From Lachnospiraceae bacterium (GTDB lineage Bacteria > Bacillota > Clostridia > Lachnospirales > Lachnospiraceae), in assembly GCA_024697065.1 (NCBI GenBank), contig JAILGE010000031.1, forward strand, positions 62,001 to 126,000: DNA of 64,000 nt, written 5' to 3'. Of this stretch, positions 15,096-25,020 are shown in pieces; positions within the stretch are counted from its first letter, which is position 1; every line of letters starts with the position of its first letter. Position numbers and translations under genes: made by a program. Below the pieces are notes generated by a model. That model was not told the origin of the DNA and searched no databases. It worked only from the letters and a program-made list of their open reading frames with translations.

Positions 15096-15538
15096 AAGTA
15101 ATACTTACTGAAGATGTTAAGAGTCTCGGAAAAAAAGGCGATATCGTTGATGTTAGCGACGGATACGCAAGGAATTTCCTTATTTCACGTAAAAAGGGAC
15201 TTGAGGCTACAGCTACCAATCTCAATAATCTCAAGCTTAAGAATGCCAATGATGAGAAGATAGCAAAGCAGCAGCTTGAAGATGCAAAGACATTTGCGGA
15301 AAAGATAGGAAAGAGTCAGGTGAAGCTTTCCATCCGTGCCGGAGAAGGCGGCAAGACTTTCGGTTCCATCTCTTCCAAGGAGATTGCGGAAGCGGCTGCA
15401 AGCCAGTGCGGATTTGAACTTGATAAGAAGAAGATAGTGCTTAAGGATCCGATCAAAGCAGAAGGTACTTACAAGGTTCCCATTAAGCTTCATCCCCAGG
15501 TTACGGGTGAACTTACTGTTGAAGTGACTATAGCATAA
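15092..15538 (+). CDS. rplI: 50S ribosomal protein bL9
   Basis: A 148-residue bL9 with the N-terminal signature (MKVILTEDVKSLGKKGD, VSDGYARNFLI), a long central helix and a C-terminal domain with GGKTFGSISSKEIAEA. It starts within the last codons of gdpP, so translation is coupled. It binds 23S rRNA at the base of the L1 stalk. Confidence 0.96.
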   Translation: MKVILTEDVKSLGKKGDIVDVSDGYARNFLISRKKGLEATATNLNNLKLKNANDEKIAKQQLEDAKTFAEKIGKSQVKLSIRAGEGGKTFGSISSKEIAEAAASQCGFELDKKKIVLKDPIKAEGTYKVPIKLHPQVTGELTVEVTIA

Positions 15539-15552
15539 GCAGGAAGACGGCT

Positions 15553-16899
15553 ATGGCAGAACAGAATGCATCAGGTGCAGTCAGAGTAAAACCTCACGAC
15601 AGCAATGCCGAACAGGCGGTTATCGGCGGCATCTATCTTGACAATTCGATAATCAAATATGTTGAGGATATCCTTACCGACGGGAAGCCTTTCTACAACA
15701 GGGCTTACGGTGCGGTCTATGATGCTATGCTCGCTCTTTCGCACAAGGGTATGGCTATAGATATCCTTACATTGCAGGACAAGCTTAAGGAAATGGATGT
15801 TCCGCCTGAAGTGGTCAATCCGGAATTTTTAAGGGATGCCCTGATGGCAGTCCCTGCGGTGACCAATGTTCCGGACTATGCAAGGATAGTACAGGAGAAG
15901 GCTACCCTCAGGGAACTCATAAATGTTACATCCAGAATACAGGATGAGTGTTATGAGTCCAAGGAAGATGTGACTGATCTCCTGACCAGGTCCGAGAAAG
16001 AGATAACGGATGTTGTTCAAAGCCGGATGACTGATTCCATAACACCGATCAGTGATATTGTCATGGAGGCGCTTGAGCGTATAAATCTGGCTTACAAGAC
16101 AGCCGGAAATGTAACGGGACTTGCTACCGGATTTACCGATCTCGACAATATGACAGCGGGATTTCAGGAAGGCAACCTTGTTATAATAGCAGCACGTCCT
16201 GCTATGGGAAAGACTTCACTTGTGCTTTCAATGACCAAGAATATCGCTATAAATCAGCATAAGCCGGTGCTCTTCTTTTCGCTGGAAATGAGTGGGACGG
16301 AGCTTTCCAACAGACTGCTGGCTATGGATTCACATGTTGATTCAAAGAAGTTTAAGACAGGTGAATTAAGCGATGCCGAATGGGAAGTCCTGGTGCAGAG
16401 CAGCGGAAGTGTCGCAAATGCAAATCTTATCCTTGCGGATAATGTATCGGGACTGGGAGATATCAGATCCATCGCCAGAAGGATGAAGACCGAGCGCGAT
16501 ATACAGCTGATCATCATTGACTACCTGCAGCTTGTGAGAGCAGAGGGAAAGCGTATCGCATCCAAGGAGCAGGAAGTATCGGAAATATCAAGAAGCCTAA
16601 AGCTCCTTGCCAAGGAGCTCCGCATTCCTATCATCGCTCTTTCACAGCTGTCCCGTGCCGTTGAAGGGCGAAGCAAGAATGACAGACGACCGGTTCTTTC
16701 CGACCTGCGTGAGTCCGGAGCCATCGAGCAGGATGCCGATACGGTAATGTTTATTTACAGGGATGAAGTATATAACGAGGATACGGATCAGAAGAACAAG
16801 GCTGAGATAATCATAGCCAAGCAACGAAGCGGACCCATAGGTACTGTTAATCTTGCATGGCTGCCGAATTATACACAGTTTGCAAATCTTCAGCGCTGA
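15553..16899 (+). CDS. dnaB: replicative DNA helicase DnaB
   Basis: A 448-residue hexameric helicase (DnaC in Bacillus naming). The N-terminal domain (about 10-115; HDSNAEQAVIGGIYLD) is followed by a RecA-like motor: Walker A in ARPAMGKTS (about 217-225), Walker B in IIIDYLQL, and the conserved SRSLKLLAKEL and LSDLRESGAIEQDAD motifs. It unwinds DNA ahead of the replisome and binds primase. It follows rplI by 14 bases in the common gdpP-rplI-dnaB order. No intein is present. Confidence 0.97.
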   Translation: MAEQNASGAVRVKPHDSNAEQAVIGGIYLDNSIIKYVEDILTDGKPFYNRAYGAVYDAMLALSHKGMAIDILTLQDKLKEMDVPPEVVNPEFLRDALMAVPAVTNVPDYARIVQEKATLRELINVTSRIQDECYESKEDVTDLLTRSEKEITDVVQSRMTDSITPISDIVMEALERINLAYKTAGNVTGLATGFTDLDNMTAGFQEGNLVIIAARPAMGKTSLVLSMTKNIAINQHKPVLFFSLEMSGTELSNRLLAMDSHVDSKKFKTGELSDAEWEVLVQSSGSVANANLILADNVSGLGDIRSIARRMKTERDIQLIIIDYLQLVRAEGKRIASKEQEVSEISRSLKLLAKELRIPIIALSQLSRAVEGRSKNDRRPVLSDLRESGAIEQDADTVMFIYRDEVYNEDTDQKNKAEIIIAKQRSGPIGTVNLAWLPNYTQFANLQR

Positions 16900-16916
16900 T
16901 CTTAAGGTGACGGATA

Positions 16917-17678
16917 ATGGAAATGGAAGAGAAACTTATAGAACCGGTGGAGATACGCGGAAGGATACATTCCACCGAGAGTTTCGGGTCGGTAGACGGA
17001 CCCGGAGTCAGATATATAATTTTTCTTAAAGGCTGCAACCTGCGTTGCAGATATTGCCACAATCCCGACACATGGGATCCCGAAACAGCGGATCTGAGGA
17101 CCGCGGGAGAGATACTGGATGTGGCCGAACGTTACCACAGCTATTGGCGAAACGGCGGAGGGATAACCGTAAGCGGAGGAGAACCGCTTTTACAGATAGA
17201 CTTTCTCCTTGAACTCTTCAGGCAGGCGAAGGAGCGGGGGATCAATACCTGTATAGATACTGCACTTCAGCCTTTTACCAGAGAAGAACCCTTCTTTTCA
17301 AAGTTTGCCGTGTTGATGCAGCTTACGGATCTCCTGCTGGTGGATATAAAGCATATCGACCCCGAAGCGCAAAAGAAGCTGACGGGATATACCAACGAGA
17401 ATATGCTGGACGGTATGCGCTATCTCTCAGAGATCAAAAAGCCGATATGGATCAGGCATGTGCTTGTTCCCGGATATACGGATGATGATGATGCGCTGAA
17501 ACGGACCAGGGCATTTATCGAGACTCTTGATAATGTGGAAAAGATAGAGGTGCTTCCTTATCATACTCTCGGTGCATACAAGTGGAAAGAGCTTGGAAGG
17601 GAATATCCCCTTGAAGGAGTGGAACCTCCGACTAAGGAGCGTGTCGCAAATGCAGAACGCATTTTGAGGGGAGAATAA
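16917..17678 (+). CDS. pflA: pyruvate formate-lyase activating enzyme
   Basis: A 253-residue radical SAM enzyme that installs the glycyl radical on pyruvate formate-lyase. The iron-sulfur ligands are C40, C44 and C47 in CNLRCRYCHNP, followed by SGGEPLLQ and DIKHIDPE. It lies 17 bases after dnaB and 210 bases before its target pflB, which has its own promoter. The pairing with pflB makes the assignment secure. Confidence 0.95.
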   Translation: MEMEEKLIEPVEIRGRIHSTESFGSVDGPGVRYIIFLKGCNLRCRYCHNPDTWDPETADLRTAGEILDVAERYHSYWRNGGGITVSGGEPLLQIDFLLELFRQAKERGINTCIDTALQPFTREEPFFSKFAVLMQLTDLLLVDIKHIDPEAQKKLTGYTNENMLDGMRYLSEIKKPIWIRHVLVPGYTDDDDALKRTRAFIETLDNVEKIEVLPYHTLGAYKWKELGREYPLEGVEPPTKERVANAERILRGE

Positions 17679-17777
17679 ACGAAGCATTTTGAGGATAATT
17701 GTATATTATCACGAGATAGTTGCAACAAACCGCTGTTCAATATGTGCAGAATGGGAACATGATATTTGGACAAAGTG

Positions 17778-17786
17778 TGTTATAAT
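17778..17786 (+). promoter_or_regulatory. extended -10 promoter of pflB
   Basis: TGTTATAAT is a perfect -10 box with TGn. No -35 box is found at 16-18 bases. Transcription would start near 17793, which falls at the base of the hairpin described next. Confidence 0.5.
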
Positions 17787-17790
17787 TTTT

Positions 17791-17824
17791 TGACGGCAGG
17801 GCAGACTGCCGTCATTCTTTTTTT
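17791..17824 (+). terminator. hairpin with T tract between pflA and pflB
   Basis: TGACGGCAG and CTGCCGTCA pair over nine bases with loop GGCAGA, followed by TTCTTTTTTT. It is either the terminator of dnaB-pflA or a 5' hairpin of the pflB transcript, because the pflB -10 box ends five bases before it. Confidence 0.7.
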
Positions 17825-17888
17825 GTAAATGAGCTGTTTTACAGTTTTCATAAAGTAACTAACAAAGCACAACAGAAAGGAAAAAAAC

Positions 17889-20153
17889 ATGCGAAATGAA
17901 TGGAGAGGTTTCAAGGGAACACATTGGACAAATGACATAAATGTCAGGGATTTCATTCAGTCAAACTATACACCTTATGATGGTGGAGAAGAATTCCTTG
18001 CCGGTCCTACGGAAGCTACAGACAAGCTCTGGGGCAGACTTCAGGAACTTCAGAAAGAGGAACGTGCTAAGGGCGGCGTGCTTGAGTGTGAGACCGAAGT
18101 TGTATCTTCGCTTACTGCTTACGGACCCGGATATATCGATGAGTCCATGAAGGATCTTGAACAGGTTGTAGGTATTCAGACAGATAAGCCCTTAAAGAGA
18201 GCTTTCATGCCCTACGGTGGCATCAAGATGGCACAGCAGGCTGCTGAGACTTACGGATACAATGTAAACAAGAAATATGATCAGATCTTCAATGAGTATC
18301 ACAAGACTCACAATCAGGCTGTATTCGATGCATATACAGATGAGATGAAGGTTGCAAGACATACACATATCATCACAGGTCTTCCCGATACCTACGGAAG
18401 AGGCCGAATCGTAGGTGACTACAGAAGAGTAGCTCTCTACGGTGTTGATTACCTCATCGAGAAGAAGAAGGATGATCTTCAGGTTCTCGGCCATGGTGAC
18501 ATGACAGAGAATATCATCAGACAGAGAGAGGAAGTAGCCGATCAGATCAAGGCTCTTAAGGGGCTTAAGGAGATGGCACAGATCTACGGATATGATATCT
18601 CCGGTCCCGCTAAAAATGCAAAGGAAGCAGTTCAGTGGCTGTACTTCGGTTACCTTTCCGCTGTTAAGACACAGAACGGTGCGGCAATGAGCGTAGGCCG
18701 TATCTCTACTTTCCTGGATATCTATATCAACAGAGATCTTACAGAGGGAACCATCACAGAGTCTGAGGCTCAGGAACTTATCGATCATCTTGTATTGAAG
18801 TTCAGGATGGTTAAGTTTGCACGTATTCCTTCCTACAATCAGCTTTTCTCCGGAGATCCCGTATGGGCAACTCTCGAGATGGCAGGTATCGGCATGGACG
18901 GAAGACATATGGTAACAAAGAACGATTACCGTTTCCTTCATACTCTTGAGAATATGGGACCTTCTCCGGAGCCTAACCTTACAGTACTTTACTCCAGCGC
19001 TCTTCCTGAGAATTTCAAGAAGTATGCTGCAAAGATATCTGTAACAACAAGCTCCATCCAGTATGAGAACGATGATGTTATGAAGCCTATCTGGGGCGAT
19101 GATTACAGCATCTGCTGCTGTGTATCTGCTACAGAGACCGGTAAGGAGATCCAGTTCTTCGGAGCAAGAGCGAACCTTGCAAAAGCACTCCTTTATGCTA
19201 TCAACGGCGGTAAGGATGAGAAGCATCTTGATAAGGCAGGAAAGCATATGCAGTGCGGACCTGAGATAGCTCCCATAACATCAGAGTACCTTGATTATGA
19301 TGAGGTTATCAAGAAGTATGATCTTATGCTTGACTGGCTTGCAGGATTATACGTAAATATCCTGAATCTCATTCACTATATGCATGACAAGTATTATTAC
19401 GAAGCATCCGAGATGGCTCTTATCGATACTGATGTCAGAAGAACATTTGCAACAGGTATTGCAGGTTTTTCACATGTTATCGATTCTTTATGTGCTATCA
19501 AATATGCAAAGGTTAAGTGCATCCGTGACGATCAGGGAGTCGTAACGGGCTTCGAGACAACAGGTGACTTCCCCAGATACGGTAATGATGATGACAGAGC
19601 GGATGAGATCGGTGTATGGCTGCTCAAGACATTCCTTACAAAGATCCGTAAGTATGATACATACAGAAATTCCGAGCCTACGACATCTATCCTTACCATC
19701 ACATCCAATGTGGTATATGGTAAAGCAACAGGTGCAACTCCCGATGGAAGAGAAGCTTACAAGCCTTTCGCACCCGGTGCATCACCTTCATACGGAGCAG
19801 AGAAGAACGGATTGCTTGCTTCCCTCAACTCGGTTGCAAAGATCCCTTACGAGTTTGCTCTTGATGGTATCTCAAATACACAGACCATCAATCCTACAGC
19901 ACTTGGTCATGATCTCGATGAACAGAAGACAAATCTCGTAAACGTAATGGATGGATATTTTGACAGAGGAGCACATCATCTCAATGTTAATATCTTCGGC
20001 ATCGAGAAGCTTAAGGATGCTATGGAACATCCCGAGAAGCCTGAGTATGCAAACTTCACCATCCGTGTATCGGGATATGCGGTTAAGTTTATCGATCTGA
20101 CACGTGAACAGCAGGAAGATGTAATAAGCAGAACCTGCCACGAGACAATGTGA
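17889..20153 (+). CDS. pflB: pyruvate formate-lyase (formate C-acetyltransferase)
   Basis: A 754-residue glycyl radical enzyme converting pyruvate and CoA into acetyl-CoA and formate in anaerobic fermentation. Active-site cysteines lie in the run C409-C411 ([10 protein letters not shown]), and the radical glycine is G729 in RVSGYAV near the C-terminus, matching the usual arrangement. AGAAAGGA precedes the ATG. The codon use is strikingly uniform, as expected of a highly expressed gene. It has its own promoter and a strong terminator, so it is monocistronic and is activated by the adjacent pflA product. Confidence 0.98.
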   Translation: MRNEWRGFKGTHWTNDINVRDFIQSNYTPYDGGEEFLAGPTEATDKLWGRLQELQKEERAKGGVLECETEVVSSLTAYGPGYIDESMKDLEQVVGIQTDKPLKRAFMPYGGIKMAQQAAETYGYNVNKKYDQIFNEYHKTHNQAVFDAYTDEMKVARHTHIITGLPDTYGRGRIVGDYRRVALYGVDYLIEKKKDDLQVLGHGDMTENIIRQREEVADQIKALKGLKEMAQIYGYDISGPAKNAKEAVQWLYFGYLSAVKTQNGAAMSVGRISTFLDIYINRDLTEGTITESEAQELIDHLVLKFRMVKFARIPSYNQLFSGDPVWATLEMAGIGMDGRHMVTKNDYRFLHTLENMGPSPEPNLTVLYSSALPENFKKYAAKISVTTSSIQYENDDVMKPIWGDDYSICCCVSATETGKEIQFFGARANLAKALLYAINGGKDEKHLDKAGKHMQCGPEIAPITSEYLDYDEVIKKYDLMLDWLAGLYVNILNLIHYMHDKYYYEASEMALIDTDVRRTFATGIAGFSHVIDSLCAIKYAKVKCIRDDQGVVTGFETTGDFPRYGNDDDRADEIGVWLLKTFLTKIRKYDTYRNSEPTTSILTITSNVVYGKATGATPDGREAYKPFAPGASPSYGAEKNGLLASLNSVAKIPYEFALDGISNTQTINPTALGHDLDEQKTNLVNVMDGYFDRGAHHLNVNIFGIEKLKDAMEHPEKPEYANFTIRVSGYAVKFIDLTREQQEDVISRTCHETM

Positions 20154-20189
20154 TAAAACATCCGATAAGGATACAGATAAACAAAAGAA

Positions 20190-20220
20190 AGCCCGGGCAT
20201 TACTGCCCGGGCTTTTCCTT
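20190..20220 (+). terminator. intrinsic terminator of pflB
   Basis: A ten-base stem AGCCCGGGCA / TGCCCGGGCT with a four-base loop, followed by TTTCCTT. Confidence 0.88.
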
Positions 20221-20298
20221 ATATCGGGATGTATTTTGTGTCGGGATCAATACGAATGGCATTTTAGGGATTTTGATGATATATGACGGGAAAGATCA

Positions 20299-20328
20299 TT
20301 GCGGACAGGCTTTTTTTAACAGTATAAT
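20299..20328 (+). promoter_or_regulatory. possible promoter of the NhaC gene
   Basis: TATAAT at 20323-20328 with TTGCGG 18 bases upstream. The -35 match is poor. The remaining 80-base leader shows no clear structure. Confidence 0.4.
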
Positions 20329-20411
20329 TAAGATATTGATCATACCGTACAGAAGGGATTGTCGGAAAAAGACGGTCAATTACTGACAGAAGATCTCGGG
20401 AGGCAGGATTC

Positions 20412-22001
20412 ATGAATAAAGATAAGAAAAAATTATCAACATGCGTGGTACTGGCTTTTATAGGATTATTGCTTTTAGTGGCATTTAAAACAACGGATGC
20501 GGACAGTGTTAAGAATACTTACTGGGCGCTTGTACCACCGGTTGTGGCTATATCTCTTGCGCTTGTTACCAAGGAAGTATACAGTTCGCTTTTTACGGGA
20601 GTTGTAGTAGGCGGACTGCTGTATTCCGGTTTTTCATTCACCGGGACCATGGAGCATGTTTTCGTTGAAGGCCTCATCGCACAGCTGACAGACCCCGACA
20701 AGGCAGGTATCATCATATTTCTGGTCATGCTGGGTATTCTTGTTGCACTTATGAATAAAGGCGGCGGGTCGGAAGCTTTCGGAGTGTGGGCCTCAAAACA
20801 TATCAAAACACGGACGGGAGCGTGTCTTGCGACCATACTCCTTGGCGTGCTGATATTCGTAGATGATTATTTTAACTGTCTTACTGTAGGCTCGGTAATG
20901 CGTCCGGTTACGGATAAGCATCGTATATCACGCGCAAAGCTGGCTTATCTTATAGATTCCACGGCAGCACCTATATGTATCATCGCTCCGGTATCCTCCT
21001 GGGCGGCCGCAGTTTCCGGATTTGTGGAGGGTGAAAACGGAATAGCTCTTTTTATCAGAACCATCCCGTTCAATTTCTATGCGGTCTTTACCATTGTAAT
21101 GATGATCTCTCTCTCAATAATGAATGTCGATTACGGGCCTATGCTTATGCACGAGAATAAAGCAGGAAAAGCAGAACTGTCAGAAACAGATAATAAAGGT
21201 AAGTCCGGTGAAAGAAACTCAAATGGTAATGGCAAGGTAACAGACCTGATCCTTCCCGTGGTTATCCTTGTTGTTTCCTGTGTTTTGGGAATGCTATATA
21301 CCGGAGGCTTTTTTGACGGTGAAAATTTCGTGGATGCCATCGCGGGATGTGATGCTTCAAAGGGACTGATATTCGGATCTTTCTTCGGAATAATGTTTAC
21401 ATTGATCTTTTACATTTTAAGAAAGGTCTTAACGTTTGATGAGTGTATGGAATGCATACCCGGCGGATTCAAGGCAATGGTTGCACCAATACTGATCCTT
21501 TCCCTTGCATGGTCTCTTAAAGGAATGATCGATTCTCTGGGAGCAAAGGAATATGTTGCGGCTCTCGTCAGCGGATCTGCAGCAGGCCTGCTGAATTACC
21601 TCCCCGCTATGATCTTCCTCACAGGATGTCTTCTTTCATTTGCCACGGGAACATCATGGGGAACCTTCGGGATATTGATCCCTATAGTAGTAAATGTATT
21701 CAGTGGCAGTGATACTACCATGATGATCATAGCAATGTCTGCCTGCATGGCCGGTGCTGTATGCGGAGACCACTGTTCGCCTATTTCGGATACGACCATA
21801 ATGTCAAGTGCGGGAGCGCAGTGTAACCATCTGGATCATGTTACAACTCAGATACCCTATGCGGTGACCTGCGCGGCTGTATCATTCATCACTTATGTTA
21901 TAGCGGGATTCTCAAAGAGTGCGGTGGTGTCTTTGCCGTGCGGAATAGCGATGATAATTGCGGTTGTGTATCTGGTCAAAAAGATACAAAAGACGGAATA
22001 A
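20412..22001 (+). CDS. Na+/H+ antiporter, NhaC family
   Basis: A 529-residue integral membrane protein with roughly a dozen hydrophobic segments. Family landmarks are VDDYFNCLTVGSVMRP near 150-170, STAAPICIIAPVSSWAA near 185-200, GTSWGTFG near 410 and GDHCSPISDTTIMSSAGA near 450-468, all typical of the NhaC branch of ion antiporters. A charged, Asn/Gly-rich loop separates the two halves (about 240-275). It probably exchanges sodium for protons. Dicarboxylate or amino-acid exchange occurs in relatives, so the substrate is not certain. Confidence 0.85.
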   Translation: MNKDKKKLSTCVVLAFIGLLLLVAFKTTDADSVKNTYWALVPPVVAISLALVTKEVYSSLFTGVVVGGLLYSGFSFTGTMEHVFVEGLIAQLTDPDKAGIIIFLVMLGILVALMNKGGGSEAFGVWASKHIKTRTGACLATILLGVLIFVDDYFNCLTVGSVMRPVTDKHRISRAKLAYLIDSTAAPICIIAPVSSWAAAVSGFVEGENGIALFIRTIPFNFYAVFTIVMMISLSIMNVDYGPMLMHENKAGKAELSETDNKGKSGERNSNGNGKVTDLILPVVILVVSCVLGMLYTGGFFDGENFVDAIAGCDASKGLIFGSFFGIMFTLIFYILRKVLTFDECMECIPGGFKAMVAPILILSLAWSLKGMIDSLGAKEYVAALVSGSAAGLLNYLPAMIFLTGCLLSFATGTSWGTFGILIPIVVNVFSGSDTTMMIIAMSACMAGAVCGDHCSPISDTTIMSSAGAQCNHLDHVTTQIPYAVTCAAVSFITYVIAGFSKSAVVSLPCGIAMIIAVVYLVKKIQKTE

Positions 22002-22056
22002 ATGATATAAAATACGATATGGATATATATCTGAAGATAAAAGACAGGAAGAGAAA

Positions 22057-22896
22057 ATGGCTTACCAGAGAATACTTACAATACAGGATATTTCATGTGT
22101 GGGACAGTGCTCGCTTACCGTAGCGCTTCCGATACTTTCCGCATGCGGGCTTGAGACAGCGATACTTCCGAGTGCGGTACTTTCAACTCATACTGCAGGT
22201 TTTCACGGATTTACTTTTACGGATCTTACGGATGAAATGCCCCGTATAAATGAACACTGGCAGAGAGAGAATCTTAAATTTGCGGCGGTATATACAGGAT
22301 ATCTGGGAAGCAGCAAACAGATAGATCATGTTAAGGATATCGTAAAGACAAGTATGCTGCCCGACGGCAAGCTTATCGTTGATCCGGCGATGGCGGATTT
22401 TGGGAAGCTGTATCCGCCGTTTACATCAGAGCATGTGAAGGCCATGAAGAAACTTTGCTTTGAGTCGGATGCGGATATCATACTTCCAAATATCACGGAA
22501 GCTTCGCTTTTGTGTGATATGGAATTTAAAGAGACATACGATGAGGTTTATATCCATGCTCTGATCGAAGGACTGGAAAAGCAGGGAGCACGGACCATCG
22601 TGCTTACGGGAGTGGGCTATACACAGGATTCAACAGGTGTAGTGGTATATGAGAATAAGGAACTCAGATACTACAGGCATTACAGGTATAACCAGGGGTG
22701 CCATGGTACGGGAGATGTATATGCGTCATCTTTTGTAGGGGCATATCTAAACGGAAAGAGTGCTTTTGAAGCAGCTAAGATAGCGGCAGATTATACATTA
22801 AAATGTATCGAGAAAACTCATGAGGATGCGGGGCACTGGTACGGCGTAAAGTTTGAGATGGTACTTCCCGAATTGGAGAAAGCGATATTTAAATGA
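22057..22896 (+). CDS. pdxY: pyridoxal/pyridoxamine kinase
   Basis: A 279-residue ribokinase-fold kinase of the B6 salvage pathway. It begins with the family signature ILTIQDISCVGQCSL, contains STHTAGFHGFTFTDL and the product-site DPAMADFGKLY, and ends with the anion-hole motif GCHGTGDVYAS (about 216-226). It phosphorylates pyridoxal or pyridoxamine with ATP. The stop overlaps the mnmA start by four bases. The choice between PdxK and PdxY naming cannot be made from sequence alone. Confidence 0.85.
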   Translation: MAYQRILTIQDISCVGQCSLTVALPILSACGLETAILPSAVLSTHTAGFHGFTFTDLTDEMPRINEHWQRENLKFAAVYTGYLGSSKQIDHVKDIVKTSMLPDGKLIVDPAMADFGKLYPPFTSEHVKAMKKLCFESDADIILPNITEASLLCDMEFKETYDEVYIHALIEGLEKQGARTIVLTGVGYTQDSTGVVVYENKELRYYRHYRYNQGCHGTGDVYASSFVGAYLNGKSAFEAAKIAADYTLKCIEKTHEDAGHWYGVKFEMVLPELEKAIFK

Positions 22897-24026
22897 AGAC
22901 AGCACTTATAGCAATGAGCGGAGGCGTTGATTCGTCTGTTGCCGCATATCTGATGATAGAGAAGGGATATACCTGCGAAGGTGTTACCATGAGACTCTAT
23001 CATAATGAAGAACTGACATGTAATTTCAAAACCTGCTGTTCCGATCAGGATGTTGCTGATGCAAGACGTGTCGCAGCAAGACTGGGAATGCCTTTTTCGG
23101 TGCTTGATTACAAGGAAGATTTTGAAGATAAGATCATTTCCAAGTTTGTAAGGACTTATGAACATGGCGGAACACCCAATCCGTGCATCGACTGCAACAG
23201 ATATATGAAGTTTGATAAGCTCATGCAGGCGGCTCTTTCCAGAGGGCGCGACAAGGTCGTTACGGGACATTATGTAAGGACTGAGTTTGATGATGCTTCG
23301 GGTAGATATATCTTAAGAAAAGGTGTTGATGCCGGTAAGGATCAGTCTTACGTTCTGTATCAGCTTACCCAGGAGCAGCTGGAGCATACCATGTTCCCTT
23401 TGGGGGCGTTGGAAAAGAGCGAAGTCAGAGAGATCGCTGCAGCGCAGGATTTTGTAAATGCTGCAAAGCATGAATCTCAGGATATATGTTTTGTTCCGGA
23501 TGGTGATTATGCTTCGTTCATAGAAAGATATACGGGAAGAAAGTATGCCGAAGGTGACTTTGTGGATACGGAAGGCAATGTCCTGGGAAGGCATAAAGGT
23601 GTGATCCGTTATACTATCGGACAAAGAAAAGGTCTTGGGATCGCATCCGAATATCCATACTATGTGGTAAGACTTGATATGGAGGGCAACAGAGTTATCC
23701 TTTCACATGATGCCCGTGATATTAAGGAAGATCAGACAAAAATCGCGGGAAAGCATTTTGAGAATTCCGATAAAGTATGCGGACTGTATTCAGATACGCT
23801 GACTGCAAGGGATATAAATCTTATCTCTGTTCCGGAGATAAAGGGTGAATATAAATGTAAGGCTAAAGTGCGCTACAGACAAAAAGAACAGCCATGTACG
23901 GTCATACAGACTGAAGAGGACTGCTTAAAAGTAATATTTGATGAACCGCAGCGAGCCATCACCAAAGGACAGGCTGTGGTGCTCTACGATGATGATGTGG
24001 TCATCGGAGGCGGAACGATCCAATAA
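22893..24026 (+). CDS. mnmA: tRNA-specific 2-thiouridylase MnmA
   Basis: A 377-residue PP-loop enzyme that thiolates U34 of Lys, Glu and Gln tRNAs. The P-loop is AMSGGVDSS (residues 7-15), the first catalytic Cys lies in NPCIDCNR (near 100), the second in ESQDICFVPDG (near 200), and the target-binding YTIGQRKGLGI motif follows. The clostridial form with FKTCCSDQD after the P-loop is also typical. It is translationally coupled to the B6 kinase. A cysteine desulfurase partner is not in the window. Confidence 0.95.
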   Translation: MKTALIAMSGGVDSSVAAYLMIEKGYTCEGVTMRLYHNEELTCNFKTCCSDQDVADARRVAARLGMPFSVLDYKEDFEDKIISKFVRTYEHGGTPNPCIDCNRYMKFDKLMQAALSRGRDKVVTGHYVRTEFDDASGRYILRKGVDAGKDQSYVLYQLTQEQLEHTMFPLGALEKSEVREIAAAQDFVNAAKHESQDICFVPDGDYASFIERYTGRKYAEGDFVDTEGNVLGRHKGVIRYTIGQRKGLGIASEYPYYVVRLDMEGNRVILSHDARDIKEDQTKIAGKHFENSDKVCGLYSDTLTARDINLISVPEIKGEYKCKAKVRYRQKEQPCTVIQTEEDCLKVIFDEPQRAITKGQAVVLYDDDVVIGGGTIQ

Positions 24027-24092
24027 AAAGTCACATCGGTTGATATATAACTATATATACTGATCGCACAGCTTTTTGAGGAGGCAGATATC

Positions 24093-25013
24093 ATGATCGC
24101 AGAGTTAAAGAAGCAGATGACTGATTATTTTGTGGGTAAGGAAGAGGTTGTAGATGATCTTTTGGTATGTATGCTCGCAGGCGGACATGTATTATTAGAA
24201 GATGTTCCCGGAGTTGGAAAAACAACGCTTGCCAAAACTCTTGCCGGCTCTGTTGACTGCGATTTCGGCAGGATCCAGTTTACTCCCGATACACTTCCGG
24301 GAGATGTGACCGGTACTGCGGTATATAACATGAAGACCGGTGATTTCTCCTACCGTGAAGGCGCTATAATGCATCAGATCATCCTTGCAGATGAGATCAA
24401 CAGGACATCACCCAGGACACAGGCTGCACTTTTAGAGGCAATGGCGGAAGGGCAGGTTACCGTAGATGGCAATGTCTATAAGCTGCCACAGCCGTTTATG
24501 GTCATAGCTACACAGAATCCCGTGGAATTCTTAGGGACATATCCGCTTCCCGAAGCTCAGATGGACAGGTTCATGATGAGATTATCCATAGGATATCCCT
24601 CTGAAGAAGAGGAGCTCAGAATGGCTTCCGGCTTCATTGAAGGCAGATATTCCAAAGAAGCCGGCAAGGTTTGCTCTTCATCCGATGTTTTGGAGATGCA
24701 AAGGAAAGTTAAAAAGGTTCATGTAAGTGAGGGACTCCTTAAGTATATCCGTAATATAACGGATCTTACGCGAAGAGAACCGCAATTTGTTCTCGGTGCA
24801 AGTCCGAGAGCTACGCTTTTTCTTATCGAGGCGGCACAGGCAAAAGCATTTCTTGACGGAAGGGATTACGTCAAGCCTGATGATGTAAAGTCCGTTGCCG
24901 TTAATACTCTTCATCACAGAATTGTTCTTACAGCCGAAGCAAAGATGCATAAGACAGATGCGGACAAGGTTCTTATGAGTCTCGTTCTGAAGGCAAAAGT
25001 ACCGGTAGAGTGA
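24093..25013 (+). CDS. MoxR family AAA+ ATPase
   Basis: A 306-residue AAA+ chaperone-like ATPase. Walker A is PGVGKTTLA (about 40-48), Walker B is ADEINR (about 99-104), and ATQNPVEFLGTYPLPEAQ is the family sensor-1 region. GAGGAGG precedes the start. It is followed by a DUF58 protein and a transglutaminase-like protein, the standard trio in which MoxR acts on a membrane or metal-binding partner. The actual target in Lachnospiraceae is unknown. Confidence 0.92.
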   Translation: MIAELKKQMTDYFVGKEEVVDDLLVCMLAGGHVLLEDVPGVGKTTLAKTLAGSVDCDFGRIQFTPDTLPGDVTGTAVYNMKTGDFSYREGAIMHQIILADEINRTSPRTQAALLEAMAEGQVTVDGNVYKLPQPFMVIATQNPVEFLGTYPLPEAQMDRFMMRLSIGYPSEEEELRMASGFIEGRYSKEAGKVCSSSDVLEMQRKVKKVHVSEGLLKYIRNITDLTRREPQFVLGASPRATLFLIEAAQAKAFLDGRDYVKPDDVKSVAVNTLHHRIVLTAEAKMHKTDADKVLMSLVLKAKVPVE

Positions 25014-25020
25014 TATTGAC

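Noticed and set aside
18192-19247. 351-codon open frame on the minus strand
   Set aside because: It lies wholly inside pflB, is Cys/Leu-rich, has no family motif, and is a by-product of the strong codon bias of pflB.
24030-24092. sigma-A promoter before the MoxR gene (TTGATA and TATACT)
   Set aside because: The two boxes are only 10 bases apart; the stretch is just AT-rich alternation.
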